Shown here: in pieces, positions 12,360-24,985 of the stretch | Layout: each line of letters opens with the position of its first letter | Numbering within the stretch: position 1 is the first letter of the stretch | Assembly (NCBI RefSeq): GCF_004210375.1 | Contig: NC_134837.1 | Span: 19,973,586 to 20,037,585 of the forward strand | Length of the DNA stretch: 64,000 nucleotides | Direction of reading: 5' to 3' | Origin: Tachypleus tridentatus | Lineage: Eukaryota; Arthropoda; Merostomata; Xiphosura; Limulidae | Notes under the pieces: model-generated | What the model saw: only the letters and a program-made list of their open reading frames with translations | Database searches by the model: none | Told to the model about the DNA's origin: nothing | Translations under genes and position numbers: made by a program

Positions 12360-12705
12360 ATGTTCATGTTAGAATAATACAGTAGTTGAAAAGTTATGAA
12401 AATAGCAGAAATCCTTTTTCCCACATTAGTACAGGGGAATTGTATTGATTGATTTATCAAATATAATTGATTAAAGAGCCTGTCAGTTAAATGATTTGTA
12501 ATTATTACTAATCACCCAGCTCCAATATTAAACGTAAATAGGATTTTGCACCAAGAGAATGGTGACACTTTTGTCAAGTCAAAAAAGGTCATTCACTCAT
12601 CAAATATACCTATAAGGCCACTTCACTATCCCAGTATTGAAGGTAAGCAGAAAAGGCCACTGCATCTCTTGCAAAAAAGTGAATTTTCTATTGTAAAGTT
12701 CAATG
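12360..12705. repeat. right arm of a large inverted repeat
   Basis: Partner of 9985-10335 in reverse orientation. A chance 89-codon open frame overlaps it and is not supported as a gene. Confidence 0.6.
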
Positions 12706-15059
12706 TATTAAAGAAAAAGCAATATATTATACATTACTTTAGTCAGATGATGCCTCTGAAAACGTTCAAAGTAGTTTCTGAGGGTAAAAAAAATCATAAA
12801 ACATCTCAGTATTGATCAGTATTCCATGCAACCTTGACCCTGAAAGCAAACAGTAAAAAAAGGAACATTGGTTACCATCCCTGCCAAGAATTTCAACAAA
12901 GGTTCACAATGTTAAAATTATTTCAGAAAATGTTTGGCACACTTGGACAATCCTGGATATTTCTGATGTATGATGAAGATGCTGATAATAAAGTGACAAA
13001 AATAAATAGATGATTTTTTTAAATGGATGACTCAGGAATCCTATGGGAGATGTCAGAAATGTCGAAGAGGAAAGTGGGATCAAGAACATCATGACTGAGT
13101 TGGGAGTTTATAGACCATGACAAGATAATCACATAAGAAAGGAGTAGCTTGCAATACCAGGATCTGAGTTTGTAAACTTGAATTAAGCTTCTCAGGAGGA
13201 AAGCAGCAAGTTGAAAGTCTTTTCAACTGCACATGGGTCATTCACCAGAGCTCTAGCCTGTTAACTGGAGTGTGGAATTATATGGATGTAGATCAATCAA
13301 CAAAAGCCATGGGAAATTCCAGCTTGGATAAGGCATTCACATGAAAACTACTGTTTTAAGATATGGTTTATATAAATGGTGTTATAATGATACTATATTT
13401 ATTGTGTCCTAGCCAGTCTGATGAGTTCTGGATCAAGTAAAACTTGTTCTTACTAATACATACAGAAAATATAGTGGGATCATAATACTATGTTTTGATG
13501 AATATCTGGGCAAGGGAAAGTTCTTTCTTAAAAATAACCAACAGATGTATCTTGCTGACAGTTTTAAAGATCTGAAGTTATAAGAGACCTAGTCTGACCA
13601 CATAAAAGCTGGATCTGAAATGAGATAACAAAAAAAAAAATTCATTTCCAAGCTTGATAACAACAGTACCATCAGGAAAATTTTGAGTGTGATATTGTAA
13701 ATGAATGAATTTATAGCAAATTGTGGCTCAACCAGATCATTCAGTGATACTGGAAAACAAAGATGGCTAAATGCTGTTGTAATTCATCCAAATCTAGCAG
13801 AAAGTTATTGTGATTCCAGGAAAAACTCTGTAACATCACTTAAGAATTAATGGAAGTATGCAAAAATATCACATCTTTGATGTACACTGGTAAAAAAAGT
13901 GCACCCGTGTCCCCCCCAAAAAAAACGAATATAAACTGTGTGCCAAACAAAAGAAAACACTCTCAAGTGATACAATTTTAATTACAAATGAGGTATTCTT
14001 AAATCATACTAAATAAGGTAACAATCAAACTTTCATTTATCTTAATGCTACTCAATAGAACCTTTATCTGCCCAGTCCCAATAGTTATAGTTGGGAGCTC
14101 TCTGATGACAACATTTGGATAGAAATTATAAATAAAATTACTTGTTCCTGAAGCAGAACTGACACAATGTAAATGTCAAAGCACTCATAAATCATGAAGG
14201 TAATGATACAGAGGAGAAAAATATTTACAAAATGCCAATAGATGTGACAATGAAATATGCAAAACCTCTTCAATGGAAAAATTGATCTGACCATGATGCT
14301 TTTGATGAATTTCAATAAGTTCTTTAAAAAGAAAGACTCTGTGTAAATTGTTCAATGCAAGAAAACTGGAAAATATTAAGTTTTAATTATTATTACTTAG
14401 TGTACAGCTTAAAGGCTATACACAAAACTTGTTACATATTTGAGTTTTATTTGTAATTTTAAAGTAAATGGTTACACCATATTTCAATTTGTCAAATATA
14501 ATTCAGATACATCTAAAGCTTTCAATTTCATAAATTAGCAGCTACAAAAAAACATTTTCCCAAACATGAAATTTTCTTTCTTTAATTTTCTCCCCCCAGA
14601 AAAGTTTTAGCTCAATTTAATATTTCAAGGTTTTAAAAACATTCTGAAGTTCTGGAAAATAACTACAAATCTTTTTATCATCAACACTAATTGAAAAAAG
14701 TACCACATAATCTGTAATTTTGAGAGTGAGATTGTAACCTTTTGAAATCCAGTGACATCATACTTATTTCATGTTTTATTTGGTTTCTTTGTTATATATT
14801 AAATACTAATAACACTGATAATTAACATGTCATAATTTGTTTTATCTAAAATCAGAATAAACAATTGTTTCACAGCACTCTTTTTCTTTTATCTCAATTT
14901 TAAATGGGAGTGTGTTACACAATTTTGTTCATAAAAATCCTCCAAAAGAATAAACTCAGGAAATATACATCCACCCTAGCTGTGACCAGGATAGATATCC
15001 AGACATAAGGCACATTCTCCAGTTACTCTTCCTCTTCTCAGTATAATCATGAATCTTAC
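12706..15059. other. no gene recognised
   Basis: 12800-13650 is less AT-rich and could be an old protein-coding transposon relic on the plus strand, but I match no family. The remainder is AT-rich and non-coding. Confidence 0.25.
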
Positions 15060-15152
15060 ACTTTAAGTGATATACTACAATACAAAATACCACTTTAAGT
15101 GATATACTACAATAAAAAATACCACTTTAAGTGATATACTACAATAAAAGAT
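15060..15152. repeat. 32-bp tandem repeat, three copies
   Basis: Unit ACTTTAAGTGATATACTACA plus 12 more bases, starting at 15060, 15092 and 15124, nearly identical; the third copy is slightly short. It lies 380 bp downstream of the stop codon of the gene at 15532-21119 and may fall in its 3' flank. Confidence 0.9.
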
Positions 15153-15531
15153 CCTTACACATCATGAACAGCCACAAATGTATAATCAGAACTTGCAAGC
15201 CCAGCTAGATTAAAGTAGAAAAAACAGTCATAATAGGAGTTAATTTATTTTAGTTTAAGATATAAGGGTACTTTCTATTTACAATTTTCTATTATTGGAA
15301 AATGTACTAAGATTTGACACTTTAGCCTTTATAAAACAATTAGTATCATAACAGTAAAGAAAACTATAAACTTTTTATGCTACTATCTGTTAAAAATCAC
15401 TTATTAAAGCTAAGGTATAAAATATATATAACAAAACCAAAACACATCACTAAAAAATTGTAATTGATGTATATTTGAAGCTAAAATTTTGGCACTTGTA
15501 TATATCACTTTCAATATTTTTGGTTTCTCAT

Positions 15532-18500
15532 CTATCCCATGGCTTCTTGATGGCGTTTAATGTTTTCCAACCATGTCTTATGGTATTCCTCCACTGCTCT
15601 TATACCAAGGCAACAGTTTAATAGGAAAGGCATACGTACAACAAGCACCTCTGTGACAGTTGTTCCTTGTTTATCTGCTGTCTTGAAAGTCAAAGAACTG
15701 TTCACATAAACTGTTAAGGAAAATGAAAACACAAAAACATGAGAATAAACCATTAGATTACAGTTCACTTTGCTACATCATAATGTTGTGAATTAATCTA
15801 CAAAAATCTAAAACTTAAATGATTAGAATGGATTGTTCTTTCATATCATCTTTAATTTATAGTTAAATCTATCTAAAGGATGCTTGCAAAAGACTCATAC
15901 AACAGTTTATCTATAAACCAGTTAATGCTTGACTTACATACAAACTTATGTTGATTTACAATTAAACCTGTCTAAAATACAATTATTACAGAAACCTCTA
16001 TTAGTTTATCCATAGGTTTAGCTTAATATACATCCACTAGCTTAGAGCTATGTTTGTCAATAACTGGGCTTGGTAAATATCGAGAAATGAAAGATGTACG
16101 ACTTCTACAAAAATGCAAACAGTTATGAATACTATGAGGTCAGAAACTATTTAAGGAAAACTGAATGCTAACAGTTAATTCATAATGTTCTTTCAAATTA
16201 GTGCATGTGACTAATTAAGAGTATTGTGTAAAATGTCATTTAACTGTAACATTGTTACGTACTTCAGTTCAAATAGCAATTTGAATATACATATTAAGTA
16301 CAATATACAATTCAGTTGACAAATTCTGGTATATTAGGACAGCAACCTGTGATAGACAAAAAACAGATTTCAAATGCCATTTCACATGCTTCAATTTGAA
16401 ATGTACAACAGAATAATTCAAAGGAATGTTGAAACAAACCTGCAATCTAACATAATTTATACAAACTAATTATGATTTTCTTGTTTTCCATCATAAAAAG
16501 TCAAGCTTTAAGTCTATTTTTGGTAAGTTTTATTAGAATTAATTTTCATTTAAAAATGTTCATAATGTTAACAAATTAAACATCCAAATGGTTAAAATAT
16601 TAAGCTTTATTTTAAGTAACAATATTGTTACAAAATATTACTGTTATGTTTCATTTATCACACTGTAACTTGCACTAATATTCAGTTGGTGTTTGTATGT
16701 TTTATTTATGGCAAAGCTACCATGTTTATCTGCTATCTTCCCTACTTTTGAGGCCAGCAGTACCTACTACCAATTCATGTTCTACTCTTTATCAACAAGT
16801 GGTGGTATTGCTTATCACATCATAACTGCCTTACAGCCGAAAGTGCAAGCATACTTTAAAGTAGGTTTTAATGTCAGAAACCTTAAACACTGGGTCATTA
16901 CTGTACTAATTTTCTTGCCATACAACTTACCACACATAAAAAATTTGCACGAATAATAATATGTCACAATGAGAAAATCTCTGCCAGCAGGTTTGATTTG
17001 GAAATCAGTATGCAGTTTTATTTCTCCCACAGTGGGAAGAACTTCTGTCAGAATAGCACTGTAGTGCCACTCAGGATAGATTCCAACATCAGCAACAATT
17101 TCTATGTTTTTCCTAATATGTAAAGAAACACAGGTTAGAATTTATTAGCATACATTGTTTTCTTTACTAACTACATATACATAAAGATAAAAATCTGACA
17201 ATAGCAGCTCACCTTTTTAGTTATAATGGTGAAATACACTGATTTATGTTCATGTTTAACTGAAGTAGTCTGATATAGACTCCTTGATATATAGTATTTC
17301 CTTATTTGAGCTAAGTCCCATTATATTAGTGAAAGTATTGGTTGCATACAAACATTCCATATTCTTAAGCATGTAGATGAACAAGGGACTTCATTTCTTC
17401 TGCTGTTTTCTAACTGTTGGACACACAACTTAATTTACATAGGATAATTATACATATAGATGTTATCATTTTAGAGCAATAATTCTATCTTTAATGCTAA
17501 AAAAAAAAATCTAAACTCTTAGCTGTGGTTTGAAAATAATCATTATATCAACGTACATATATTTCCTTAATATACATGTGTGTCTGACCAGATATAGTAG
17601 AATGAGGATCAGCAGAGAACACTGCAATTTATTAATGGCAGCAATGGTGGTGTCATCTTTATCAATATACTTCCTTTGTACACTGTTCACAACTTTCAAT
17701 AAAAAGCTATTCTTCTGTAACACCATTCTTATTTTCATCAGTTCATTTTGGTAGTTCAAAACATTACTGCACAACTGGGTTAGAATGTACATTAGGTTAT
17801 TTTTAAAGCTGTTTTGTAATAAGCCTTTCAAAATTAAAACAAACTGGCAAAAGTATTTCTGTGATAGATAAACTTCTTCAGATCATTTAACTTTGTTTCT
17901 AATCTTAGTATTTAAAATGGTAACTTGGATTCACTTTCTTTACTGCTGTGAATTTAATATATTCAGTGTGTTGGCTAAGGTAATGAAACATATGTTAACA
18001 TGACATGTCTTGTTAAACACTATGAAAGTAATATCAACACACCTCAGGTAAAGTAGATGATTTCTATTCCCCTGGACACTTCTCTAAGCCAATCTTTTCA
18101 TTTTTATATTGAAAAAATTATCCTAACTAGTGGCTAATCTCGACCCAATAGCAACACCATAAAGTAGATGATTTCTATTCCCCTGGACACTTCTCTATGC
18201 CAATCTTTTCATTTTTATATTGAAAAAATTATCCTAACTAGTGGCTAATCTCGACCCAATAGCAACACCATAAAGTAGATGATTTCTATTCCCCTGGACA
18301 CTTCTCTATGCCAATCTTTTCATTTGTACATTGAAAAAATTATCCTAACTAGTGGCTAATCTGGACCCAATAGCAACACCATAAATCTAGTCAGAAAGTT
18401 CACCAGTGAGAATAAAAATTAACTGAATGATAGCAAACAAGTAACTTGTGAAAGGTGTAGTTTGTCTTCAATTTACTTTTATCAACAGTGTCACTTCATT

Positions 18501-21119
18501 AAGTAGATTATTTGTATATAAAGACTACTTTAAAACTATCATAAAACTTTATCATCAAATTTTAAGTCTTTATAAATGAAGTAAATTCAATACCATCTTT
18601 AGCTGTCTACTGTTTTTCATAAAACATTTGAAAAATGGAACTAAAAACATTTAAAATTAAAAAAACTTAAGCCAGTAATTAAAAAAAAAGAAGATAAAAC
18701 TATACCCACAAAAAGACACACCAATCCAACTAACAAAAACAAAGTCAGCACCATTAAAACACTGATCATAAAGCTTTCTATCTAATCTTTGAAGGGCTAC
18801 ATGACCATAAAAGAATATTTTTTTCTGAAATGTACAATTTTTAATCCACATATTTTGTGCACTGTTATAAACAATTAGGCTACCTAGCTCCTTAACTATA
18901 ATTATTATGTCCAGTCTAAAAAAAAAATTAAATACAGATCTCTATATAGCAGCATATCAATACAAAGATATATTTTATGTTTTCTACATTTTTACATAAA
19001 TATTTTTCTCTACAAATGGGTTTTCTTGTCATCACGGTTTATTACTTCTACATTTTTAGTTAAAATTGAAATTTTCAAAATTATATTATTTTACATAATT
19101 TCCCAAATACCTGTCTAGTTTTCTTGCAGTAATAACAGTATTTTTTAACTACAGAGCTGATTTATTTGTGTCAACAAATTGAATGACAGCTGTGAATGGG
19201 CTAGTCCATGATCTCCAGCTGATCTAACAAGAACAAATCATTATTTTCTTGTTTCAGAAACTTGATAGATTATTTACATATTTAAGACAGTGTTGGGGAT
19301 TAGAATAGCAAAGTTTTATGGAGATATATAATTTTTATAGAATTACACAGAATATTATATTTTGGTATAAGATTTATGTAGTATCTTTGCAGTGTTTGCA
19401 TAAATAAATACTTCATACAATAATTTATAAACTTCTCATTTCTGGTAACAGATTAGCATATTTGTTTGGTTTGTTTTTTTAAACTCAAAATATTGTTAAT
19501 GTAAGAATACCGTGTATACTACAACTGTGACTAAGTACAATATGAAACATGTTTTACACATTACTTATGATTTGTTGGCCACTAGTTACTTATATTCTAG
19601 TTCCTTGATCACTGTAGTCATGATTAATCAACTGTGGTTTTAGATCAATCAGTACAACTCATTATAATCATGATATATACCTATAATAATGATATTTGTA
19701 TGCATTATGTTCAATGTACACACAATTAAATCTGTGGGTGGGAAAATGTTGCACCAAAAACTTGTTGATTAAAATTTAATATTCACAAAACTATAAAAGA
19801 CCATCTTCACCCATTTAACATTAAACATTATACATAAATATATGGTTGATTACCTAGGCCTGCTACATTACCAGTTCAAAGGTTATATGTCTACCAAAAT
19901 CATGTTCGATTATCTTAAAATTATGTACCATAAAACTTTGCTAAACATGTTAAAAACGTACCCCATCAGTATATGCTTCAACAACAATCATAATTAATGG
20001 AAAAAAAATTTAACTTCAGTAAAATCTAATGACATCAAAAGAGACAAGCAGTGAAATGTTACAGACATCAAAGGGCACATACCAACAGTACATATATAAT
20101 TGATATTTGTATTATGTATAAGATAATTTGAGATCACTTGAATAACTAATTTTTAAATAGCATGGAGTTCTCGAGTAAAAAGAAAGAGAACACACCCACC
20201 ATTTTACTGAAGTAATAAATTCAGTGTTATATACAAATTAAAATTATAGTTATGATATTTTTACATAGCATATTTAATGTAAACATAGTTGCTTGTAGGC
20301 TCAGAAATGTTACATCAACAAGGACTGTCACAAACTAGAAATTTATCAAAGATGTTTTATTAATTGAAGTTTAATGTTCCAGTACTACTTCAAAATAACT
20401 TTAATTAAGCATGAAGACTTTTAGGGCATCATAGAACATTATTAAAAATATTGCTTTTGAAGATTTGACTTTTAACCATGGATGTTATGATAAAACAATT
20501 AAACTGCACACTTCTGACAACACACAATCATGTGTCTTCTATTAAATGTGTAGTTGAAATAATAATGCAAATGCATTACCCTGCACTTACTGACACTGTG
20601 ACAGCAACACCTTATTAAATTAAGAGGTAATTTTCCAAATATTTGTCCAGCTTACTACTTCATCCAAGACATTCTAGAATACCTCAAAATCCTTAATACA
20701 GCTAAAAATTATTTATCCAAAAAATGATGAATTTAAGGTACTAATCAATGGGATTAATTAATTCCTGTTTAAAGACATTATAATGTATAACTTTAGACTT
20801 ATAACACAACATAATAATTACGAGTAATACATCATCTCAATTAGTCAAAGGCTATATCGGTGTTAACTTACAAACCAGGATTTGTCAGTCGTAGATGATT
20901 GAGATCAGCAACAAAGTCCCACACTAATCGTGGAGACTTTCCAGTTACAAAAACAACATGAGTCGTTTCATGTCGAGATGTTGGTCTGGTACACAAGAAG
21001 AACAAGAGAATTAAAAACAGAGATAAATAAACCCTCTTCTTTGCAACTCTGGAAAACTGTCTTAACATTCTTAAGATATTGATATAAACAAAACATTCAC
21101 TAAACAAACTAGCCAACAA
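15532..21119 (-). CDS. three-exon gene, membrane-anchored START/SRPBCC-like protein
   Basis: Coding exons on the minus strand: 21119-20872, 17112-16931 and 15710-15532 (stop TAG at 15534-15532). Donors GTAAGTTA and GTAAGTTG and acceptors TATTAG and CTTAACAG are all good. The three exons total 609 nt and join in frame to 202 residues. Residues 1-45 hold a basic patch (RVAKKR) and a hydrophobic run (YLSLFLILLFFLC), so it is a signal anchor or signal peptide; Met18 is an alternative start. After it come VVFVTGKSPRLVWDFVADL and YPEWHYSAILTEVLP, which resemble the opening strand and helix of START/Bet v 1-type ligand-binding domains, and a C-terminal helix (EEYHKTWLENIKRH) like the lid helix of that fold. 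Gene structure is well supported; the fold is inferred from pattern only and the ligand is unknown. The large first intron carries a 111-bp tandem repeat. Confidence 0.7.
15711..16930 (-). other. intron 2 of the START/SRPBCC-like gene
   Basis: AT-rich, no internal exon seen. A short stretch at about 16695-16740 resembles a truncated SINE tail (GGCAAAGCTACC) on the minus strand. Confidence 0.6.
17113..20871 (-). other. intron 1 of the START/SRPBCC-like gene
   Basis: About 3.8 kb, AT-rich. It holds the 111-bp tandem repeat at 18050-18382. A stretch near 19000-19035 resembles a stretch at 62245-62285 (TTTCTCTACAA.TGGGTTTTC), probably a tail fragment of a Penelope-like element. No further exon recognised. 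Confidence 0.6.
18050..18382. repeat. 111-bp tandem repeat, three copies
   Basis: Units start at 18050, 18161 and 18272, each beginning AAAGTAGATGATTTCTATTC. Copies 1 and 2 differ at about one position; copy 3 has a few more changes. The homogeneity implies recent duplication or gene conversion. It is intronic. Confidence 0.95.
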
Positions 21120-21226
21120 CTTATGATTTTCTGAAGATAGACCAAACAGATCTATTCAACATTAATTAACTCGAACTTAATCCAGCACTTCTGTATGATG
21201 CGAAATCTCATTCGGGTAGTAAACAA

Positions 21227-21236
21227 GCGCATGCGT
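21227..21236. promoter_or_regulatory. NRF-1-like palindrome, probable promoter element
   Basis: GCGCATGCGT matches the NRF-1 core (GCGCATGCGC) in otherwise AT-rich DNA, 108 bp upstream of the first Met codon of the minus-strand gene ending at 15532. The surrounding 21180-21540 is locally richer in CpG. This position and composition fit a broadly expressed promoter. The transcription start itself cannot be seen. Confidence 0.45.
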
Positions 21237-21710
21237 GTAACAAAAGCGAGACAGCTGTCCGAATTCTATCCGGTTATCCATATTCTACTATTAAATTGCA
21301 TGTCTTAAACAAAATATTTTAGGTGTTTGATACTATTGCGTTTGTTATTATAAAAAATTAGAATTATTTAGTCCCTTACGTGAGGGTACTTTTGTTTGTG
21401 TACTTCTTTTAATTCATAAATACTATTCATTTCGTCATTCACTATCATACCATTACTACTATATGTGACGCCAGTGATCGTGGTATTTGATACTCGTGTG
21501 AACAAAGGCGGACTCAACGGTCAGTTAAAGTTTACCGGCACCCTATTTGTTTTCGCTTGATGTATAATATTGGTATGCATAGAGTCCTGGGCCCCATTTT
21601 GTTTTAGCTGACTAGGCAATAAGGCTTAAATCCGCCCCTGCTTGTGAAGTTAAGACAGGTATTCGATGTGGAATATCGAGTTGGTACAATATTAACATAA
21701 AAAATATAAC

Positions 21711-21991
21711 TTTTGTTTGTTTGTTTTGGAATTTCGCACAAAGCTACTCGAGGGCTATCTGTGCTAGCCGTCCCTAATTTAACAGTGTAAGACTAGAGGG
21801 AAGGCAGCTAGTCATCACCACCCACCACCAACTCTTGGGCTACTATTTTACCAACGAATAGTGGGATTGACCGTCACATTATAACGCCCACACGGCTGAG
21901 AGGGCGAGCATGTTTGGCGCGACGGGGATGCGAACCCGCGTCCCTCAGATTACGAGTCGCACACTTTAACGCGCTTGGCCATGCCGGGCCC
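21711..21991 (-). repeat. SINE, type I, near full length
   Basis: Minus-strand copy with head GGCCCGGCATGGCCAAGCG, a B-box-like GGGTTCGCATCCCCGTC, body ACCGTGAGTT-like unique region and tail AGCTTTGTGCGAAATTCC then AAACAAACAAA. It is one of the least diverged copies in the window. No clear target-site duplication seen. Confidence 0.9.
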
Positions 21992-21994
21992 TGT

Positions 21995-22385
21995 TAGAAG
22001 TGAAACTCTGGCTTTTGTTGAGTTTTGAAATAGGGAATTTGTAAGAATTGTGGTATGAAATCGATTCACGTGTCACCCTAGTTGTATTTGGGCTATATAG
22101 AGCTATGGGAAGGGTATTCAGCGACACGGAATGTAAGGTGACACAGCACTCAAGACTTGTATTTTAACAGATGAAATTTAAGTTTTGGTATGTGGTGTAG
22201 CAAGTTTGGAGGGGGTGTTGCTAATAAACAGAGTGGCGCGCCACACTAGGTTCACAGGGGCGTATAGCGCTATGGCAGGGGTATATATACAGCGCCAGTA
22301 TATATGAGGTGGTATGACACGCAGGATGTGCACTTTGAGAGGTGACACTTTGACTTTTGGTGAGTTTGTTGTATTTCCTCTGTGA
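21995..22385. repeat. degenerate tandem repeat, period about 170 bp
   Basis: Two to two-and-a-half diverged units. Shared landmarks recur: GCTTTTGTTGAG / AGTTTTGGTATG / CTTTTGGTGAG at about 22011, 22182 and 22353, and TATAGAGCTATGGGAAGGGTAT / TATAGCGCTATGGCAGGGGTAT (each 22 bp, compared by eye). A type I SINE abuts its left end. Confidence 0.5.
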
Positions 22386-22825
22386 ATATTGTGCCAGATC
22401 GATATTGAATATTCAATATCAAATGTCTGTCCACCTTCACATGGGTATGTTTGTCAGAAAGCTAATGTTAACTGTGAATATTTGAAATGGAAAACTAATG
22501 GTAACAGTAGATTTTAAACAGTATGATATTATTTAAAAATGTTCATACAGTATAAACTTTCCTTACGTTTAGGTGAGTGTAGACTAATAGTAATAATAAA
22601 GAAACATTGAAAAATGATCTGACCTCAAACTTGTTTAGTTTTTATAGAATTAGTAGTCGTACTAAGCAGTATACATAGGAATGAAATTTAAACGGTGGCT
22701 CAAACACATCCTAGCTAAATAATTCGGGTTAATTCATTTCAAAACTGTAAGTTTTTTTTTATGGATATTGAATTGTGTCATGAGTAGTTCAGTTTACACT
22801 GAAGATTAACGAATACCATTATTCT
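22386..22825. other. no gene recognised
   Basis: AT-rich, no supported feature. Confidence 0.3.
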
Positions 22826-23084
22826 TTGTTTTTTTTAACTTAACGAAAAGCTATACAAGGGTTATTTGCGTTAACTGTCCTTGATTTAACAGTTAAATAC
22901 CAGAGTGAAGGCAGCTAAATATCACCACTTACCACCAACTCTTGGGATACTCTTTTGCCAATGAATAGTGGAATTAACAGTAACATTATAACGCCTTCAC
23001 GAATAAAAGAGTGAATATGTTTGGTGGGACGTGAATTCGAACACGTTACTTTTAGACTGCCCTAACCATCTGGCCACAATAGGC
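22826..23084 (-). repeat. SINE, type I, old diverged copy
   Basis: Minus-strand copy recognisable by CACCAACTCTTGGGATAC, CATTATAACGCC and the tRNA-like head GGCCAGATGG. It has many substitutions, so it is older than the 21711 copy. Confidence 0.75.
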
Positions 23085-24534
23085 GAATACTATTATTAAC
23101 AGGGCTCACACTTAACGCTTTTTACTAATTGTAGGAAGCCGCCTGGGCCCCCAAAACATGAATTGTTATTTTTACAGGCCATTCCTATAAATCTGTAAAA
23201 TGTACTATATAATGAAGGTTATAAAAAAATCACTGAATTGAATAATGAATGTTGCTTAAATTGAAAGAAAACAAAAAATATCAACAAATTTCAATTTATT
23301 TTATCTTGAGCTTGTATTTCTTTTTAAAAATTGTCAAATCATTACTTTTAAACTACTGAAATGATTTTATTTCATATACAAACTTTAAAATATTTTTACA
23401 CATGCCTACGCAGAAAGTCACGAGAGCTATCGGTCTAAAACGTTTACTACAGCTTTTTCATCTGAGAGTAATAGTTTTTAACTTTTATCTGGGTTAAAAC
23501 AGCCGGTTTAAAATAACAAAATTATACGGTTAAAGGGAGTGCTAATACGATACGGTATTTGTTAGATCACAAGAACTACACTAATGGTTTCTAGCTCAAG
23601 TTTTCAAAAGAATCATATGCGTAGATGATTATTATTGATTATTTAACGCCAACTTTTAAACATAAATTGACTAAATTGCATTAAATTTTCCTAATTACTG
23701 AATGTTTAGCGTCACGTGCTAGTAGCATCAGCAATTAGCATAAATAACAATGCTTGCTACGGCTGTATCGAGTGCATGTAAGTAATGACAAGAAACTGTT
23801 ACACAAGATTCCATGGCTTTACTATAAAGGAAGCGTTATCGTCATGTTTTAGAGAGGAAAACTACCGCCATATATTTTAAAGAATCTGGTTGGTTTTGAG
23901 TTATAGGTATATTTCAAATTATAATGTTGCAATTTTGAAGCCTCATTCTTTCACACCTAAGGTGCTTTTTTTTATTAGATATCATTATTTTTTTTTGGTC
24001 AAGGTATACCAACAAACAACAGCAAGTACAAAAGTAACATAATTTCTGTTCTACCTACCGTCAGGCTCCAGATGGAACAAAAAACGTGGCCTAGCTAACT
24101 AATGAATTTATATTTGCTGTAAAATTTTTCCAAAGCTATAAATGTTGTTACCAGTTTGGCCGCCAATTTTGATTTCATTCCTTTAAATCGCACTCTCAAT
24201 CCTTTTTTAGCTGAATCTTTATTCACATTTAAGATGTTTTTAATTAGATTTAAAATAACACCGCCTAGACCATTTTACTCGCAACAATATTTTGATTTAT
24301 AAGTACGCTTTTCATCATAGCACTGTATTTTCCCTTCCTTTTCTTTCGATACGAAACATTTCATACCATAGAATAAAATATTAAATAAAACAATTTCTGT
24401 CTGTTTGTCATATATTTACATAAGTTGATACACTGATTGAAAGAGAAGTTAAAATAATTTCTGCACACACATTTATTTACGGACCATAAACGGCCGATAA
24501 CAGCATCCTTTGCACAGAACTAATACACACTGTT
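23085..24534. other. no gene recognised
   Basis: AT-rich, stop-rich in all frames; no exon, repeat partner or RNA found within the window. Confidence 0.3.
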
Positions 24535-24985
24535 TGCTTGCCGAATATTTATGCGGTTTTTTACGTATTATAATTTATTTCGGACGACTCTCCATTTGTT
24601 ATGTTCCGTAAATTACATATAACAATTTCAAATACCGGAAGTTTTAATTTTAATTTAACAGTTACTTGAATTGCAATAGGTATCAAATTTATGATATTTG
24701 CTAACAAGATTAATACATACAATTTTCTTTCTCAACATAAAAAATTTTGAAATTTTAATATACAAACATAAAAACAATACAATTTCTAATAACGATTATT
24801 ACTAATAGTCATAACAAATATTGATTTATATACAAGAGTCTTACAAACTTACAAACAATGCTGAGTCTTATATCCTTTCCAGAACTGAATATGTTATCAG
24901 CGATCCAGGTCCACTACGAGCAAATTAATTTTGGATTGATATTGTCACACCTCGCTAAATCGAACACTCTCTTTTCTTGGATGGC
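24535..24985. repeat. dispersed repeat, copy 1
   Basis: Shares about 350-450 bp with 53358-53730 in the same orientation: ATTATAATTTAT(T/C)TCGGA at the left, then TTTCAAATA.CCGGA, AATTTATGA.ATTTG, TACAAGA.T.TTACAAACTT and a right boundary near AACTCTCTTT. No coding. It is probably a transposon segment of unknown type. Confidence 0.6.

Noticed and set aside
12546-12815. 89-codon open frame as a gene
   Set aside because: It overlaps the right arm of the inverted repeat and has low-complexity, Lys-rich content.
14085-14315. 76-codon hydrophobic minus-strand open frame as a membrane protein
   Set aside because: Hydrophobic frames are common by chance in AT-rich DNA; no splice sites or homology seen.
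18050-18382. CRISPR-like regular repeats (also 15060-15152)
   Set aside because: The units are contiguous tandem copies with no unique spacers, in an intron and a gene flank of an animal genome.
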